A DNA stretch of 64,000 bases from an uncultured Mycoplasmatota bacterium (GCA_900554305.1 USGV01000001.1:57407-121406), one strand, 5' to 3'. Shown: positions 1 through 9,458, counted from the stretch's first letter. Translations and numbers: made by a program. The notes: a model not told the origin generated them from the sequence alone.

Positions 1-795
1 TTTGTTATTTTTTTCCATTGTATATTTTTTAAAGGTATATTTTTTTCCTTCTAATTTTCCAAACTTTTTTAAAGTATCGTTATATCCGAGCTTTATATTT
101 CTTTTGGCTCCTTCTTCATAAAAATTTAAAAAGTTAGTTAATTTATTATTTGGTTTGATTTTAGTTGTAGGTATTTTTTTCTTTGGAGCTTTATTAAATC
201 CAGGAGCAGATAAGTCTACTGCAATAATTTCATCTGCACCCATTTCTATGGCAAGATTGATAGGAAGATTATCGAAAAAGCCTCCATCGATAAATTTTTC
301 TCCGTCAATGTCTTTTTGTTTAAATGCAGGATAGCAAGAGGCAGAGGCCATTAAATAGTCTCCTATTAGTTCTTTTGGTATATCTTTTTTTGTTATTTGA
401 ATTGGTTTTTTAGTAGTTAAATTAAATGTAACTAGTCCATAGTTAATATTTGATTTCATTAATTTTTTATATTTGATTTCTTTTTCTATTAATTTTTCTA
501 GCTCTTTTACTTCCATTCCACCATTTTTAAAAAATTCTTTACCATACATTGTCATTACTTTAAAATCGTTTGTACTATCAATGGCATTTTCTCCAAATAG
601 TAATTTTAAATTTATTTTTTTCCAAAGTTTTATAGCGCGAAAATAACTTTTTTGAGTAATTAAGGCTCCATTTAGAGCTCCTACTGATGTACCAGTTACA
701 ATATCAAATTTAATTCTCAATTTTTTTAAAGCTTTCCAAACTCCGATTTGATAGGACCCTTTTGATCCTCCTCCAGATAAGACTAATGCTTTCAT
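1..795 (-). CDS. Patatin-like phospholipase (partial, C-terminus outside window)
   Basis: The reading frame opens with ATG at 795 behind a GGTGTGATGTC context and runs without a stop for 265 codons to the left edge of the window, so the C-terminus is missing. The N-terminus MKALVLSGGGSKG carries the glycine-rich oxyanion-hole loop. GTSVGALNG near residue 40 is the GxSxG nucleophile elbow, and DGGFFDNLP is the DG[GA] motif that holds the catalytic aspartate. These three motifs in this order define the patatin/RssA-type Ser-Asp acyl hydrolases, which act on lipid acyl esters. There is no signal peptide, so it should be cytoplasmic or peripheral to the membrane. It is transcribed divergently from the carboxypeptidase gene at 884. 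The natural lipid substrate cannot be told. Confidence 0.9.
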   Translation of the reverse strand, partial: MKALVLSGGGSKGSYQIGVWKALKKLRIKFDIVTGTSVGALNGALITQKSYFRAIKLWKKINLKLLFGENAIDSTNDFKVMTMYGKEFFKNGGMEVKELEKLIEKEIKYKKLMKSNINYGLVTFNLTTKKPIQITKKDIPKELIGDYLMASASCYPAFKQKDIDGEKFIDGGFFDNLPINLAIEMGADEIIAVDLSAPGFNKAPKKKIPTTKIKPNNKLTNFLNFYEEGAKRNIKLGYNDTLKKFGKLEGKKYTFKKYTMEKNNK

Positions 796-820
796 GACAT
801 CACACCTTTTTTCGTGATAT

Positions 821-849
821 ATTGTAGCATAAAATAGATTAAAATACAA
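821..849 (-). promoter_or_regulatory. Sigma-A type promoter of the patatin gene
   Basis: On the minus strand TTGTAT (849-844) is followed after 17 bases by TACAAT (826-821), about 26 bases upstream of the ATG at 795. The spacing is ideal for housekeeping sigma; both hexamers have mismatches to consensus. Confidence 0.55.
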
Positions 850-883
850 TTTCTATGGTATACTTGTTATAGTAGGTGATAAC

Positions 884-2005
884 GTGAAGAAAAAGTTTAA
901 ATTAAAAAAATCTGTTGTGAAAAAGTTAAAAATAGTTGGAGTTGTTTTTGGCATTGTATTGGCAATTTTTCTTTTTTACCGTTCACAGATTAATTCATTA
1001 AAAGAACTTGGATATAGTGAAGAGGCTAGTAGAAGTATTTTATTTCAATTAAAAAAAGAATATGTTTTGTCTGTTGGAGAAAATAAAACTTTGAATGCTG
1101 CTTTTGAAAGTAGTGATTATAAAGAAAAATATCTGGATCAGTATTCTAAGATTGATTATCAAAATCAAAAACATTTAATCAAAAATATTAATACTTTGAT
1201 AGAAAAAGGATATAGTAATGACAATATTTCTATGATTTTAGCTCATGGTAGTGATAGTGATGTTACAGAATTTGCTAAAAGAGATAAGATTAATTATTTG
1301 GAAGAGTTTTTTAGTCTTCCTTATGCTAAATTAAAAAATTATGATCGTTATGTAGATTACTCTAATGAGACAGGTGAAGATGATGAAACTACTGTTTTAG
1401 CAGTTAATCTTGATATGGATAAAGAACATTACGAAGATCCTGTTATTGTAAAAGAATTTAGCACTGATATGTTAGTTAATAAACATCGTTCGTTGGAGAA
1501 GGACTTTGAGCCTGATGATTTAGTATCTATCGATGAAGAATATGCAGCAGATGACACACAAGCTGGGAGTAGAATTGCAGTCAATGCTTTTATAAAAATG
1601 TATAAGGCTGCTAAAAAGGATGGATATGATTTGGTCATCAATTCTAGTTATCGTAGTTATGAGGAACAAGAAGATACTTGTGATACTTATCGACAGTTGT
1701 ATGGGGAAAACTATGTTTTGAATTATGTGGCTATGCCTGGCTTTTCAGAACATCAAACTGGCTTATCTTTTGATATTGGAAGTAGAAATTCTAATGTTTT
1801 TGCTGAGTCAGAGGAATATGAATGGATTCAGGAGAATGCTCATAAATATGGATTTATTCAACGTTTTCCTTCTAAATATGAAGCAATTACTGGCTTTAGA
1901 GCAGAGCCATGGCATTATCGTTATGTGGGTAAAAAAATAGCGACTTATATTTATGAGCACGATATTTCTTTTGAAGAATATTATGTATTATTCTTAGATT
2001 CTTAG
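884..2005 (+). CDS. VanY-type D-alanyl-D-alanine carboxypeptidase (M15B), membrane anchored
   Basis: 373 aa, starting with GTG at 884 behind GGTGAT. A basic N-terminus and one membrane segment (about residues 17-33) place the rest outside the cell. The C-terminal 150 residues show the M15B zinc peptidase motifs: SSYRSYEEQ, then GFSEHQTGLSFDIG with the His and Asp zinc ligands, then EPWHYRYVG with the catalytic Glu and third ligand His. Such enzymes remove the terminal D-Ala from peptidoglycan stem peptides. The middle region (about residues 40-200) is not recognised and may be a wall-binding or spacer domain. No van regulatory genes are nearby, so a role in wall remodelling is more likely than vancomycin resistance. 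Confidence 0.88.
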   Translation: MKKKFKLKKSVVKKLKIVGVVFGIVLAIFLFYRSQINSLKELGYSEEASRSILFQLKKEYVLSVGENKTLNAAFESSDYKEKYLDQYSKIDYQNQKHLIKNINTLIEKGYSNDNISMILAHGSDSDVTEFAKRDKINYLEEFFSLPYAKLKNYDRYVDYSNETGEDDETTVLAVNLDMDKEHYEDPVIVKEFSTDMLVNKHRSLEKDFEPDDLVSIDEEYAADDTQAGSRIAVNAFIKMYKAAKKDGYDLVINSSYRSYEEQEDTCDTYRQLYGENYVLNYVAMPGFSEHQTGLSFDIGSRNSNVFAESEEYEWIQENAHKYGFIQRFPSKYEAITGFRAEPWHYRYVGKKIATYIYEHDISFEEYYVLFLDS

Positions 2006-2006
2006 G

Positions 2007-2029
2007 AATAGCAGTTTTGCTATTTTTTT
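2007..2029 (+). terminator. Rho-independent terminator after the VanY-type gene
   Basis: AATAGCA pairs with TGCTATT around a short loop and is followed by a T run, directly after the stop at 2005. Confidence 0.75.
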
Positions 2030-2088
2030 CTTGGAATATTGTTTGTTTTATGTTATTATGTTACTAGAATAATAAGAAGGTGTTGGGT

Positions 2089-4509
2089 ATGTATCCACTA
2101 GGAAGACAATTTGAAGTAGATTATACACGATCAAAAAGCGATGACAAGACCTTTGTTAAAGGAAATAATTTTCGTATCACTGTTATTACTGAAAGAGTTG
2201 TACGCTTGGAATATTCTCCTAGCGGATCCTTTGTTGATCGTCCTACACAGCTCATTATGCGTAGAGATTTGGGATATCCAGAATATCAGGTTAAACAGGA
2301 TACGCAATTTGTTGAGATAATGACTAAGTATTTTCATTTGACTTATGTGAAAAGACAACCGTTTGTTGGGACAAAGGTAGATCCAATGAAAAACTTAAAG
2401 ATTACACTTTTAAGTCATGAAAGAGATCGTAACAAAGATTGGTATTATGGTCATGCAGAAGCAAGAAATATGAATGGTAATTTTATTAGTGTTGATGTTG
2501 ATGTTAATAAAGTATTACAACGTGGCCTTTATTCTTTGGATGGCTTTGCTTCTTTTGATGATAGCCGTAGTAAAGTTATTATGGAAGATGGAACGTTAGC
2601 TAATCCACCAGAGGATCATATTGATGTTTATGTTTTTATGTATGATAGAGATTTTAAACAAGCCTTATTTGATTATTTTAAGATGACAGGGTCTCCAGCA
2701 ATGATTCCTAGATATGCTCTTGGTAATTGGTGGAGTAGAAATATTACTTATGATGATCATTCAACGACTGAATTACTTAAGAAGTTTGAAAAGAAAAAGA
2801 TACCTTTTGCTGTTATGTTATTTGATCATGATTGGCACTATAGAAATGTTGGAGATTATACTGGGTTAAAAACAGGTTATACTTTTAATTCTAATCTATT
2901 TAGGAATCCAAAAGCTATGATTGATAAGTTCCATCAGCGTGGTATTCACGTGGGACTTTGTATTGATCCTACAGAAGGGTTTTATCCGCATGAACAATAT
3001 TATAAACAAGCTAGTGAGTTTTTAGGAGTCAGCGATAATAAAATTATTTTGTTTGATCCATTAAATCCCAAAATCTTAGATGTTTGGTTTAAAGCATTTT
3101 TACATCCGTTAGAAAATTATGGTATTGATTTCTTTTGGAATGATTATAGAGGAACTAGTGATCCTACGAATTTGTGGACTACTAATCATTATTTATATTT
3201 GGATTCTGGAAGAAATTCTGCTAGAAGAAGTATGATTTTAGCGAGAAATGGAATTTATGCTCCCCATCTTTATCCTGTTTTATATGGAGGAAGTAGTGAA
3301 GTTAGTTGGGAAGCTCTTAAGAAGTTGCCATTTCAATATTTGAATGCTGCTAATATTGGAGTTAGTTGGTGGAGCCATGACGTTGGTGGTAACCATGGTG
3401 GTATTGAAGAGAGTGAACTATATATTCGTTATTTAGAACTTAGTGTTTATTCTCCAATATTGCGTTTTCATGGTGCCCGTGGCCCTTATTATAAAAGAGA
3501 ACCTTGGTTATGGGATGTTAAAACAGAAAATATTGCGGCTGATTATTTAAGACTTCGTCATCGGTTAATTCCATATTTATATACAGAAGCTTATAATTAT
3601 ACAAAGTCTGGTACGCCATTAATTCAACCATTTTATTATAATTATTTATGGGTTTATGATGATGAACATTATAAAAATCAATATTATTTCGGTTCGCAAT
3701 TACTTGTTTGTCCAATTCTTGATAAGAAAGACCCTACTATGAATCGTACTGTACATCGTTTCTTTATTCCTGATGGCATTTGGTATGATTTTAGAACAGG
3801 TAAGAAATTCCCTGGTAATAAGAAATACGTTTCTTTCTTTAAGGAAGAGGATTATCCGGTATTTGCCCATGCTGGTAGTATTATTCCACTTTCTAATCGA
3901 AGTGATTATAATAATGTTGGTCTTCCTACCGATATGGAAATTCAAATTTTTCCAGGTGTATCTAATACTTATACACTTTATGAAGATGATGGTATTACCT
4001 CTTTATATAAAGATGGATATTACTTAAAAACTTCTATTGATTATAATTATTTACGTAATAATTATACTGTTATTATTCGTTCTATTGATGGGAAGAGTGG
4101 TATTGTACCAGAAAAAAGAAATTATAAATTAGTATTTAGAAATACAAAGCAGGCTCAAGATGTTACAGCGTATTTTAACTCTCAAAAATTGCCTGTCGAT
4201 TCTTCGGTCGATGGAAACGATTTTGTTGTGGAAGTTCGTGATTGTCCTACGGTTGGACAGCTTACTATTAATTGTAAGGGTAGAGATATTGAAATTGATG
4301 CTGTTCGCTTGATTAATGATGATGTTGATAGTATCTTAGTGGACTTACAAATTAATACTTATTTAAAAGAAGATATTGCAAAGATTATGTTTGGAAAAGA
4401 TACTATTAGTCATAAACGTATAGCTATACGAAAGCTGAAGAAAAAAGGTCTTTCTAGAGAATACGTTCAATTGTTTTTGAGATTGCTTGAATATATTAGT
4501 GAGTTTTAG
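2089..4509 (+). CDS. Glycoside hydrolase family 31 (alpha-glucosidase/alpha-xylosidase type)
   Basis: About 806 aa. I chose ATG 2089 because AGAAGG at 2074-2079 sits 9 bases upstream; the upstream GTG at 2080 overlaps that ribosome binding site. An N-terminal galactose-mutarotase-like beta domain is followed by a (beta/alpha)8 barrel. DFFWNDYRG around residue 350 holds the likely catalytic nucleophile Asp, and WWSHDVGGNHGG is the family-31 DxGG block; RFHGARGPYY and QPFYYNY also fit. The usual GH31 C-terminal beta domains follow. There is no signal peptide, so it should act on imported oligosaccharides or intracellular glycan. An unusual helical, lysine-rich extension of about 65 residues closes the protein. 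The exact glycosidic specificity cannot be read from the motifs. Confidence 0.9.
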   Translation: MYPLGRQFEVDYTRSKSDDKTFVKGNNFRITVITERVVRLEYSPSGSFVDRPTQLIMRRDLGYPEYQVKQDTQFVEIMTKYFHLTYVKRQPFVGTKVDPMKNLKITLLSHERDRNKDWYYGHAEARNMNGNFISVDVDVNKVLQRGLYSLDGFASFDDSRSKVIMEDGTLANPPEDHIDVYVFMYDRDFKQALFDYFKMTGSPAMIPRYALGNWWSRNITYDDHSTTELLKKFEKKKIPFAVMLFDHDWHYRNVGDYTGLKTGYTFNSNLFRNPKAMIDKFHQRGIHVGLCIDPTEGFYPHEQYYKQASEFLGVSDNKIILFDPLNPKILDVWFKAFLHPLENYGIDFFWNDYRGTSDPTNLWTTNHYLYLDSGRNSARRSMILARNGIYAPHLYPVLYGGSSEVSWEALKKLPFQYLNAANIGVSWWSHDVGGNHGGIEESELYIRYLELSVYSPILRFHGARGPYYKREPWLWDVKTENIAADYLRLRHRLIPYLYTEAYNYTKSGTPLIQPFYYNYLWVYDDEHYKNQYYFGSQLLVCPILDKKDPTMNRTVHRFFIPDGIWYDFRTGKKFPGNKKYVSFFKEEDYPVFAHAGSIIPLSNRSDYNNVGLPTDMEIQIFPGVSNTYTLYEDDGITSLYKDGYYLKTSIDYNYLRNNYTVIIRSIDGKSGIVPEKRNYKLVFRNTKQAQDVTAYFNSQKLPVDSSVDGNDFVVEVRDCPTVGQLTINCKGRDIEIDAVRLINDDVDSILVDLQINTYLKEDIAKIMFGKDTISHKRIAIRKLKKKGLSREYVQLFLRLLEYISEF

Positions 4510-4520
4510 GAGGTAAGGTT

Positions 4521-5450
4521 ATGAAAGATGGAAAAGATTTTCAATTGGTAAAGGATTATGTTGTACGAAATTTCGGATATGATGGTAATATTTCACGCTC
4601 TTTTGCTATTTGTGATTCTATGATTTCTCATTTAGTAGAAGGGGATTTGGATGAGGTGTTGCCTTCGCCTTCTCTATATTCATTGTCGGAGGAGGAGAAA
4701 AAGCAAGTTTTGAGACTTGCTCATCAGTATCAAGGATTATGTTTTTATGATGGTGATGCTTCTAATTGGGGAGATTCTGTCGAAGATATTTCTAGAATTA
4801 GTGATGACGTAAGTGCTTTTCGAGTTTTTCAAAACTTTGAATTTTTAATTCAACTAGCTAGAGAAGGGGGAGTACCTCTTTTGGAGCTGCTTTCTAAATT
4901 TCAAGAATATGAAGGATTTTCTGATAGCTGTGTTATTGAGTATTTAAGGAGAACCTTTGGCGATGATTCTTTACTAAGAGGAACTTTACTTTCTATGACT
5001 GCTAAAGATTCTATGTATTCTATTTTTACGGATCAACAAAAAGCAGATTTACTTACTTATCCTGAAGGTACAGTCTATTTTTATGGGGAAGGTGGTCCTA
5101 GGTTAACTCATCCGTTACTTCTTTCTTTAGAAATTTATAGTCGCATGAATGGTAAAACTTCAGCTAATATTCCTCAGGATAACATAAATAAAATGGCTTT
5201 AGAATTACAAGAGTTTTTTCAAAAAGATGTTGATTTTTCTGAGGTAGTACGTGATATGTCTGATGATTATCATGAAGTGGTTCGAAAGATTTCTAATCGT
5301 CCAGCTGGTAATGTCGTTGAGCTGTATCATGATATGCATGGAGATATTCCTCATGTTGGCTGGACAATCGATGATAATCCATTAGTTCAGATGTTGGAAA
5401 CACCTTATCATCCTGTTTCTAATTCCGAGGAAAAAAGTCGAAATCGATAG
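4521..5450 (+). CDS. Hypothetical protein, 309 aa
   Basis: ATG 4521 is preceded by GGAGGTAAG, and the gene lies 11 bases after the GH31 stop, so the two are probably co-transcribed. The protein is acidic, soluble and predicted mostly helical, with no signal peptide, transmembrane segment or catalytic motif that I recognise. The C-terminal 40 residues look less structured (DIPHVGWTIDDNPLVQML). Its coding character matches its neighbours. I do not recognise the family; the only functional hint is its position behind a glycosidase gene. Confidence 0.6.
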   Translation: MKDGKDFQLVKDYVVRNFGYDGNISRSFAICDSMISHLVEGDLDEVLPSPSLYSLSEEEKKQVLRLAHQYQGLCFYDGDASNWGDSVEDISRISDDVSAFRVFQNFEFLIQLAREGGVPLLELLSKFQEYEGFSDSCVIEYLRRTFGDDSLLRGTLLSMTAKDSMYSIFTDQQKADLLTYPEGTVYFYGEGGPRLTHPLLLSLEIYSRMNGKTSANIPQDNINKMALELQEFFQKDVDFSEVVRDMSDDYHEVVRKISNRPAGNVVELYHDMHGDIPHVGWTIDDNPLVQMLETPYHPVSNSEEKSRNR

Positions 5451-5480
5451 AAAAAAGACTTGTCAAAATAAGTTTTTTTT
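5451..5480 (+). terminator. Terminator overlapping the T-box promoter
   Basis: AAAAAAGACTT pairs with AAGTTTTTTTT with one bulged base, immediately after the stop at 5450. Its loop contains the TTGTCA element of the next promoter. Confidence 0.5.
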
Positions 5481-5488
5481 ACTATACT
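5460..5488 (+). promoter_or_regulatory. Sigma-A promoter of the leuS operon
   Basis: TTGTCA (5460-5465), a 17-base spacer and TATACT (5483-5488) directly precede the T-box leader. Confidence 0.8.
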
Positions 5489-5698
5489 AATAGCAGTTGA
5501 CATATTACTAGTAGTAGTAATATATTTGCTTATTTTAGAGAGTTTACGGTTGGTGGGAGTAAATATAAGTGATGTATGAACTTGACTAGTTTGAAGTATG
5601 TAGGGTTAGACCGTTATCTCTTTAAAGTTGCATAGTTTACTATGAATTAAGGTGGTACCGCGATATTTCGTCCTTATGTTTTATAAGGGCGTTTTTTT
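5489..5698 (+). promoter_or_regulatory. T-box leader (leucine type) upstream of leuS
   Basis: The leader ends with the T-box sequence AAGGTGGTACCGCG (5649-5662), which pairs with the uncharged tRNA acceptor end and forms the antiterminator. The competing terminator CGTCCTTAT / ATAAGGGCG with seven T residues lies at 5669-5698. In the stem I region the candidate specifier follows GAA at 5578-5580. It reads UUG-A in the register that gives UAC in the tyrS leader of this window, or CUU one base earlier; both are leucine codons. This agrees with the downstream leucyl-tRNA synthetase. Transcription should read through when uncharged tRNA-Leu accumulates. Confidence 0.92.
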
Positions 5699-5713
5699 AT
5701 AGGAGGGAGTTAT

Positions 5714-6067
5714 ATGATAGAAGAGTTAGTTTTGTTTTTATTATGTTTTTTCTTAGTTTTATTGGTTTATGAGATTTTTATTGTTCGCAAAGCTAAGAAA
5801 AAAAAGGATAAGCGTCCTATGGAAGTAAAATATTTAATTACAAGGTATCATTTAAATATGAGAAAAGTTGATTATCCACAATTATTACAGATAGTAGCTT
5901 TGGTTTCATCATTTGATATTTCTTTTATTGTATCTGTGGTATTAATCTTAGATTCTTATTTGTGGCAGATATTGGCGGCTTTAATCTTGGTTTTACCCGT
6001 TATATTAGTTAGCTATCATTTTGTTGGTATGTTTTATAAAAAGAAAGGAATGACGAAAGATGTATGA
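5714..6067 (+). CDS. Small membrane protein of the leuS operon
   Basis: 117 aa, ATG 5714 behind AGGAGGGAG and 16 bases after the T-box terminator. It has one membrane segment at residues 4-24, a very basic loop (KAKKKKDKR), a soluble stretch of about 30 residues and a hydrophobic hairpin at about 60-108. The stop overlaps the leuS start by 8 bases, which implies translational coupling. I do not recognise a named family. Being the first gene under leucine T-box control, it may be linked to leucine supply or to LeuRS, but it is too small to be a typical amino-acid permease; its role is unknown. Confidence 0.75.
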   Translation: MIEELVLFLLCFFLVLLVYEIFIVRKAKKKKDKRPMEVKYLITRYHLNMRKVDYPQLLQIVALVSSFDISFIVSVVLILDSYLWQILAALILVLPVILVSYHFVGMFYKKKGMTKDV

Positions 6068-8873
6068 TTTTAGTAAGATAGAAAAAAAGTGGAGAAAGTA
6101 TTGGGAAGAGAATGATACTTTTAAAACAGATGTGTGGGATTTTAGTAAGCCTAAATTTTATGCTTTGGATATGTTTCCTTATCCATCTGGTGTAGGTCTT
6201 CATGCAGGTCATGCTGAAGGGTATACTGCTACTGATATTGTTTCACGTATGAAGAGAATGCAAGGATATAATGTACTTCATCCTATGGGGTATGATTCCT
6301 TTGGGCTTCCAGCAGAACAGTATGCGGTTACTACAGGAAATCATCCTAATGGATTTACACAAAAGAATATTGAAACGTTTACTAATCAGTTGAAATCTAT
6401 TGGTTTTGATTATGATTGGTCTAAGACACTTCAAACTAGTGACCCTAAATTTTATAAATGGACACAATGGATTTTTAAACAACTATATTTAGATGGATAT
6501 GCTAAGTATATCGATATGCCAGTGAATTGGTGTGAGGAACTTGGTACAGTTTTATCTAATGACGAAGTCATTGATGGGAAAAGTGAACGTGGAGGTTATC
6601 CAGTAGTTCGTCGTAATATGAAACAATGGGTAATTGATCAAGCTGCTTTTGCTGAAAAGTTACTTGCTGGTCTTGATGAAGTTGATTGGCCTGAATCTAC
6701 TAAAGAAATGCAACGTAACTGGATTGGTAAATCAGTTGGTGCTCATGTTATTTTTAAAGTAGATGGCTTTGACGATGAATTTACAGTATTTACTACTAGA
6801 CCTGATACTTTATTTGGTGCTACTTATTGTGTTATGTCCCCTGAACATTCGCTTGTTAATAAAATTACTAGTGAGGAACAAAAGGAAGCTGTAGAGGCAT
6901 ATCAAAAAGAATGTGCAACCAAGAGTGATTTAGAAAGAACAGAGCTTAATAAAGAAAAAACAGGAGTATTTATTGGTGCTTATGCTATTAATCCTGTTAA
7001 TAATACTAAAATACCAATTTATATTTCTGATTATGTTTTAGCAACTTATGGTACAGGAGCTATTATGGCTGTTCCAGCTCATGATGACCGTGATTATGAG
7101 TTTGCGAAAAAATTTAATATTCCAATTGTTCAAGTATTAGAGGAAGTTACTGGTACTCCTCATGAGAATGAAAAGAAGAAAAATTCTATTGTAGCCATTG
7201 TTTATGATAAGAATAATGATAAATATTTAACTATTAACTGGGGAGAAAATGGTGGACGTTTGTTTATTGGCGGAACTAGACATGATGGTGAAAGTGCACT
7301 TGAGTGTGCAAAACGTGAAATTAAAGAAGAAACTGGTTACGTAGATTTAGAGCTTATCTGTGAAGATTTTAAAATTAATCATCATTATTATGCTTATAAT
7401 AAAGATACTTATTTTAATATAGAAGCTACACCATTACTATTTGAACTAAAGAGTGGTAAAAGAGAGAATCAACAGTTAGATGATGATGAAGATTTCTCAG
7501 TAGAATGGGTATCTAAAGAATGTATCGAAGAAGATATTGTAGATGAATTACATAAGAAATCATTTGCTTATGTTATGAATCCTAATGCTATGGTTGGAGA
7601 TGGTATTCATATTCATTCTGAATTCTTAGATGGCATGAATAAAGAAGAAGCTATTCATACTATGATTGCTTGGCTTGAAGAACATCATGTTGGTTCTAAA
7701 CAAGTAAATTATCGTATGCGTGAATGGATTTTTGCACGTCAAAGATACTGGGGAGAACCTGTACCTGTTGTCTATTTAGAAGATGGGAAGATTCATGTTC
7801 TTGATGATGAAGAATTACCTTTAGTATTACCAGAGCTTGAAGATTATAAAGGACATGGTGGTATGGCACCTTTAGAGAATGCTACTGAATGGAAACAGTA
7901 TTCTCATAATGGTGTTACAGGTGTTCGTGAAACATCTACTATGCCTGGTTCCGCTGGTTCTTCATGGTATTATTTAAGATATATTGATCCTAATAATGAT
8001 TTGGAGTTTGCAAATCAAGAACTATTAAAACATTGGATGCCTGTAGATTTATATATAGGTGGACCTGAACATGCTGTTGGACATTTAATGTATTCTAGAA
8101 TTTGGAATCATTATTTATATGATAAAGGATTGTCTCCTGTTAAAGAACCATTTAAAAAATTAGTTCATCAAGGTATGATTTTAGGTGCTAATGGTATTAA
8201 AATGGGTAAACGTTATCCTGAGTTTGCTATTGACCCTCTTGATATTGTTCGTGATTATGGAGCAGATACCTTACGTTTGTATGAAATGTTTATGGGACCT
8301 TTAGAAGCATCTAAACCTTGGAGTCAACAAGGGGTTGAAGGAGCTCAAAAATTCTTAGATAGAATTTATCGTTTATATGAATCAGGAAAGGTTCAAGATA
8401 AGGAAAATAAGAATTTGGAAAAAATTTATCATCAAACTGTAAAAAAAGTTACTGATGATTTCGAAACATTGAATTTTAATACAGCTATTAGTCAAATGAT
8501 GATTTTTATTAATTCTGTTTATAAAGAAGAAGTTTTTCCTAGAGAGTATGCAGAAGGATTTATTAAATTATTAAACCCTGTTGCTCCTCATATTTCTGAA
8601 GAAATTTGGGAAATGTTAGGACATCATGGAACTATGGCTTATGAATCTTGGCCTGTTTATGATGATTCTAAAATAGTAGAAGATACTAAAGAAATTGCTG
8701 TACAAGTCAATGGTAAGGTTCGAGCAACTATTACTATTTCTGTTGATGAAGATGAAGAAAGCATTAAAAAGAAGGCATTGGATGCTGAAAATGTTAAACG
8801 TCATACTGATGGTAAAGAGATTGTTAAAGTAATTGTTATTAAAGGAAAGATTGTTAATATCGTGGTGAAGTAA
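6060..8873 (+). CDS. leuS: Leucyl-tRNA synthetase with an inserted Nudix domain
   Basis: 937 aa, about 130 longer than the usual Firmicutes enzyme of about 800. It charges tRNA-Leu. HAGH (residues 48-51) is the HIGH motif. The CP1 editing domain is intact: TTRPDTLFG is the Thr-rich loop and [12 protein letters not shown] carries the conserved Asp. Between QVLEE (about 360) and [14 protein letters not shown] (about 505) lies an extra segment of about 135 residues. It contains a perfect Nudix box, GTRHDGE, seven residues, REIKEETGY (about 404-427), replacing a normally short linker. The KMSKS loop reads KMGKR. The C-terminal anticodon-binding and small tRNA-contact domains look complete. The gene overlaps its neighbours on both sides and is under T-box control. 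Aminoacylation is secure as a function; the Nudix substrate is unknown. Confidence 0.97.
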   Translation: MYDFSKIEKKWRKYWEENDTFKTDVWDFSKPKFYALDMFPYPSGVGLHAGHAEGYTATDIVSRMKRMQGYNVLHPMGYDSFGLPAEQYAVTTGNHPNGFTQKNIETFTNQLKSIGFDYDWSKTLQTSDPKFYKWTQWIFKQLYLDGYAKYIDMPVNWCEELGTVLSNDEVIDGKSERGGYPVVRRNMKQWVIDQAAFAEKLLAGLDEVDWPESTKEMQRNWIGKSVGAHVIFKVDGFDDEFTVFTTRPDTLFGATYCVMSPEHSLVNKITSEEQKEAVEAYQKECATKSDLERTELNKEKTGVFIGAYAINPVNNTKIPIYISDYVLATYGTGAIMAVPAHDDRDYEFAKKFNIPIVQVLEEVTGTPHENEKKKNSIVAIVYDKNNDKYLTINWGENGGRLFIGGTRHDGESALECAKREIKEETGYVDLELICEDFKINHHYYAYNKDTYFNIEATPLLFELKSGKRENQQLDDDEDFSVEWVSKECIEEDIVDELHKKSFAYVMNPNAMVGDGIHIHSEFLDGMNKEEAIHTMIAWLEEHHVGSKQVNYRMREWIFARQRYWGEPVPVVYLEDGKIHVLDDEELPLVLPELEDYKGHGGMAPLENATEWKQYSHNGVTGVRETSTMPGSAGSSWYYLRYIDPNNDLEFANQELLKHWMPVDLYIGGPEHAVGHLMYSRIWNHYLYDKGLSPVKEPFKKLVHQGMILGANGIKMGKRYPEFAIDPLDIVRDYGADTLRLYEMFMGPLEASKPWSQQGVEGAQKFLDRIYRLYESGKVQDKENKNLEKIYHQTVKKVTDDFETLNFNTAISQMMIFINSVYKEEVFPREYAEGFIKLLNPVAPHISEEIWEMLGHHGTMAYESWPVYDDSKIVEDTKEIAVQVNGKVRATITISVDEDEESIKKKALDAENVKRHTDGKEIVKVIVIKGKIVNIVVK

Positions 8874-9442
8874 TGGATAGAGAAATTGAAATTAAATTAG
8901 AAATTACGAAGGACGAATATGATAAACTTCTTTCTTATCTTCTAAAAAATGGTTCTAATCACACAAAAAAGGAACAAAATGATATTTATTTTTCTCCGAA
9001 ATATCGCCCATTTTTTGGTGAAGAAATTAATGAAGAATGTTTACGGATTCGTGTGATGAAAGATAAGAAAATTTTAAGTTACAAAAGAATATTTTTTGGA
9101 GAATCTGATTCTGACATTCATTTAGAAGAGCATGAAAGTGATGTTTCTGATTTAGAACAGGTAATTAAAATATTAAATTGTCTTGATATAGAAAAAGTAT
9201 TAACGCTTCATAAGATACGAGATAGTTTTATGTATCAGGATATTTTTGAAATATCTTTAGATAAAGTGACTGATTTAGGTTATTTTATAGAATTAGAAAT
9301 AAAAGATGATTCTTTATCTGTTTATGATGCAAATACAAAACTAAAAGATTTGGTAACTTCTTTTGATTTAAGTTTAACTAGTCGTAATTTGGAAGGTTAT
9401 GCTACTATGTTGTATCAAAAGTTATATGGGAAGAAGAATTAA
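8873..9442 (+). CDS. CYTH-domain protein (triphosphate tunnel enzyme) of the leuS operon
   Basis: 189 aa; the ATG overlaps the last base of the leuS stop, so it is the third gene of the T-box operon. EIEIK at residues 4-8 is the CYTH ExExK signature. It is followed by a full set of tunnel residues: DIYFSP, CLRIRV, LSYKRIF, LEEHES, KIRDSF and ISLDKVTDLGYFIELEI. Family members hydrolyse inorganic triphosphate, thiamine triphosphate or nucleoside triphosphates, or make cAMP; they need divalent metal. No signal peptide is present. Its coupling to a tRNA synthetase suggests a role in polyphosphate or nucleotide clean-up (inference). Confidence 0.88.
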   Translation: MDREIEIKLEITKDEYDKLLSYLLKNGSNHTKKEQNDIYFSPKYRPFFGEEINEECLRIRVMKDKKILSYKRIFFGESDSDIHLEEHESDVSDLEQVIKILNCLDIEKVLTLHKIRDSFMYQDIFEISLDKVTDLGYFIELEIKDDSLSVYDANTKLKDLVTSFDLSLTSRNLEGYATMLYQKLYGKKN

Positions 9443-9458
9443 AAATTCTTCTTTTTTT
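9431..9458 (+). terminator. Terminator of the leuS operon
   Basis: AAGAAGAATT pairs with AATTCTTCTT around an AAA loop and is followed by T residues. The stem begins inside the last codons of the CYTH gene. Confidence 0.8.

Noticed and set aside
884..2005. Vancomycin resistance vanY
   Set aside because: No vanH, vanA/B, vanX or two-component genes nearby; better explained as a wall-remodelling carboxypeptidase.
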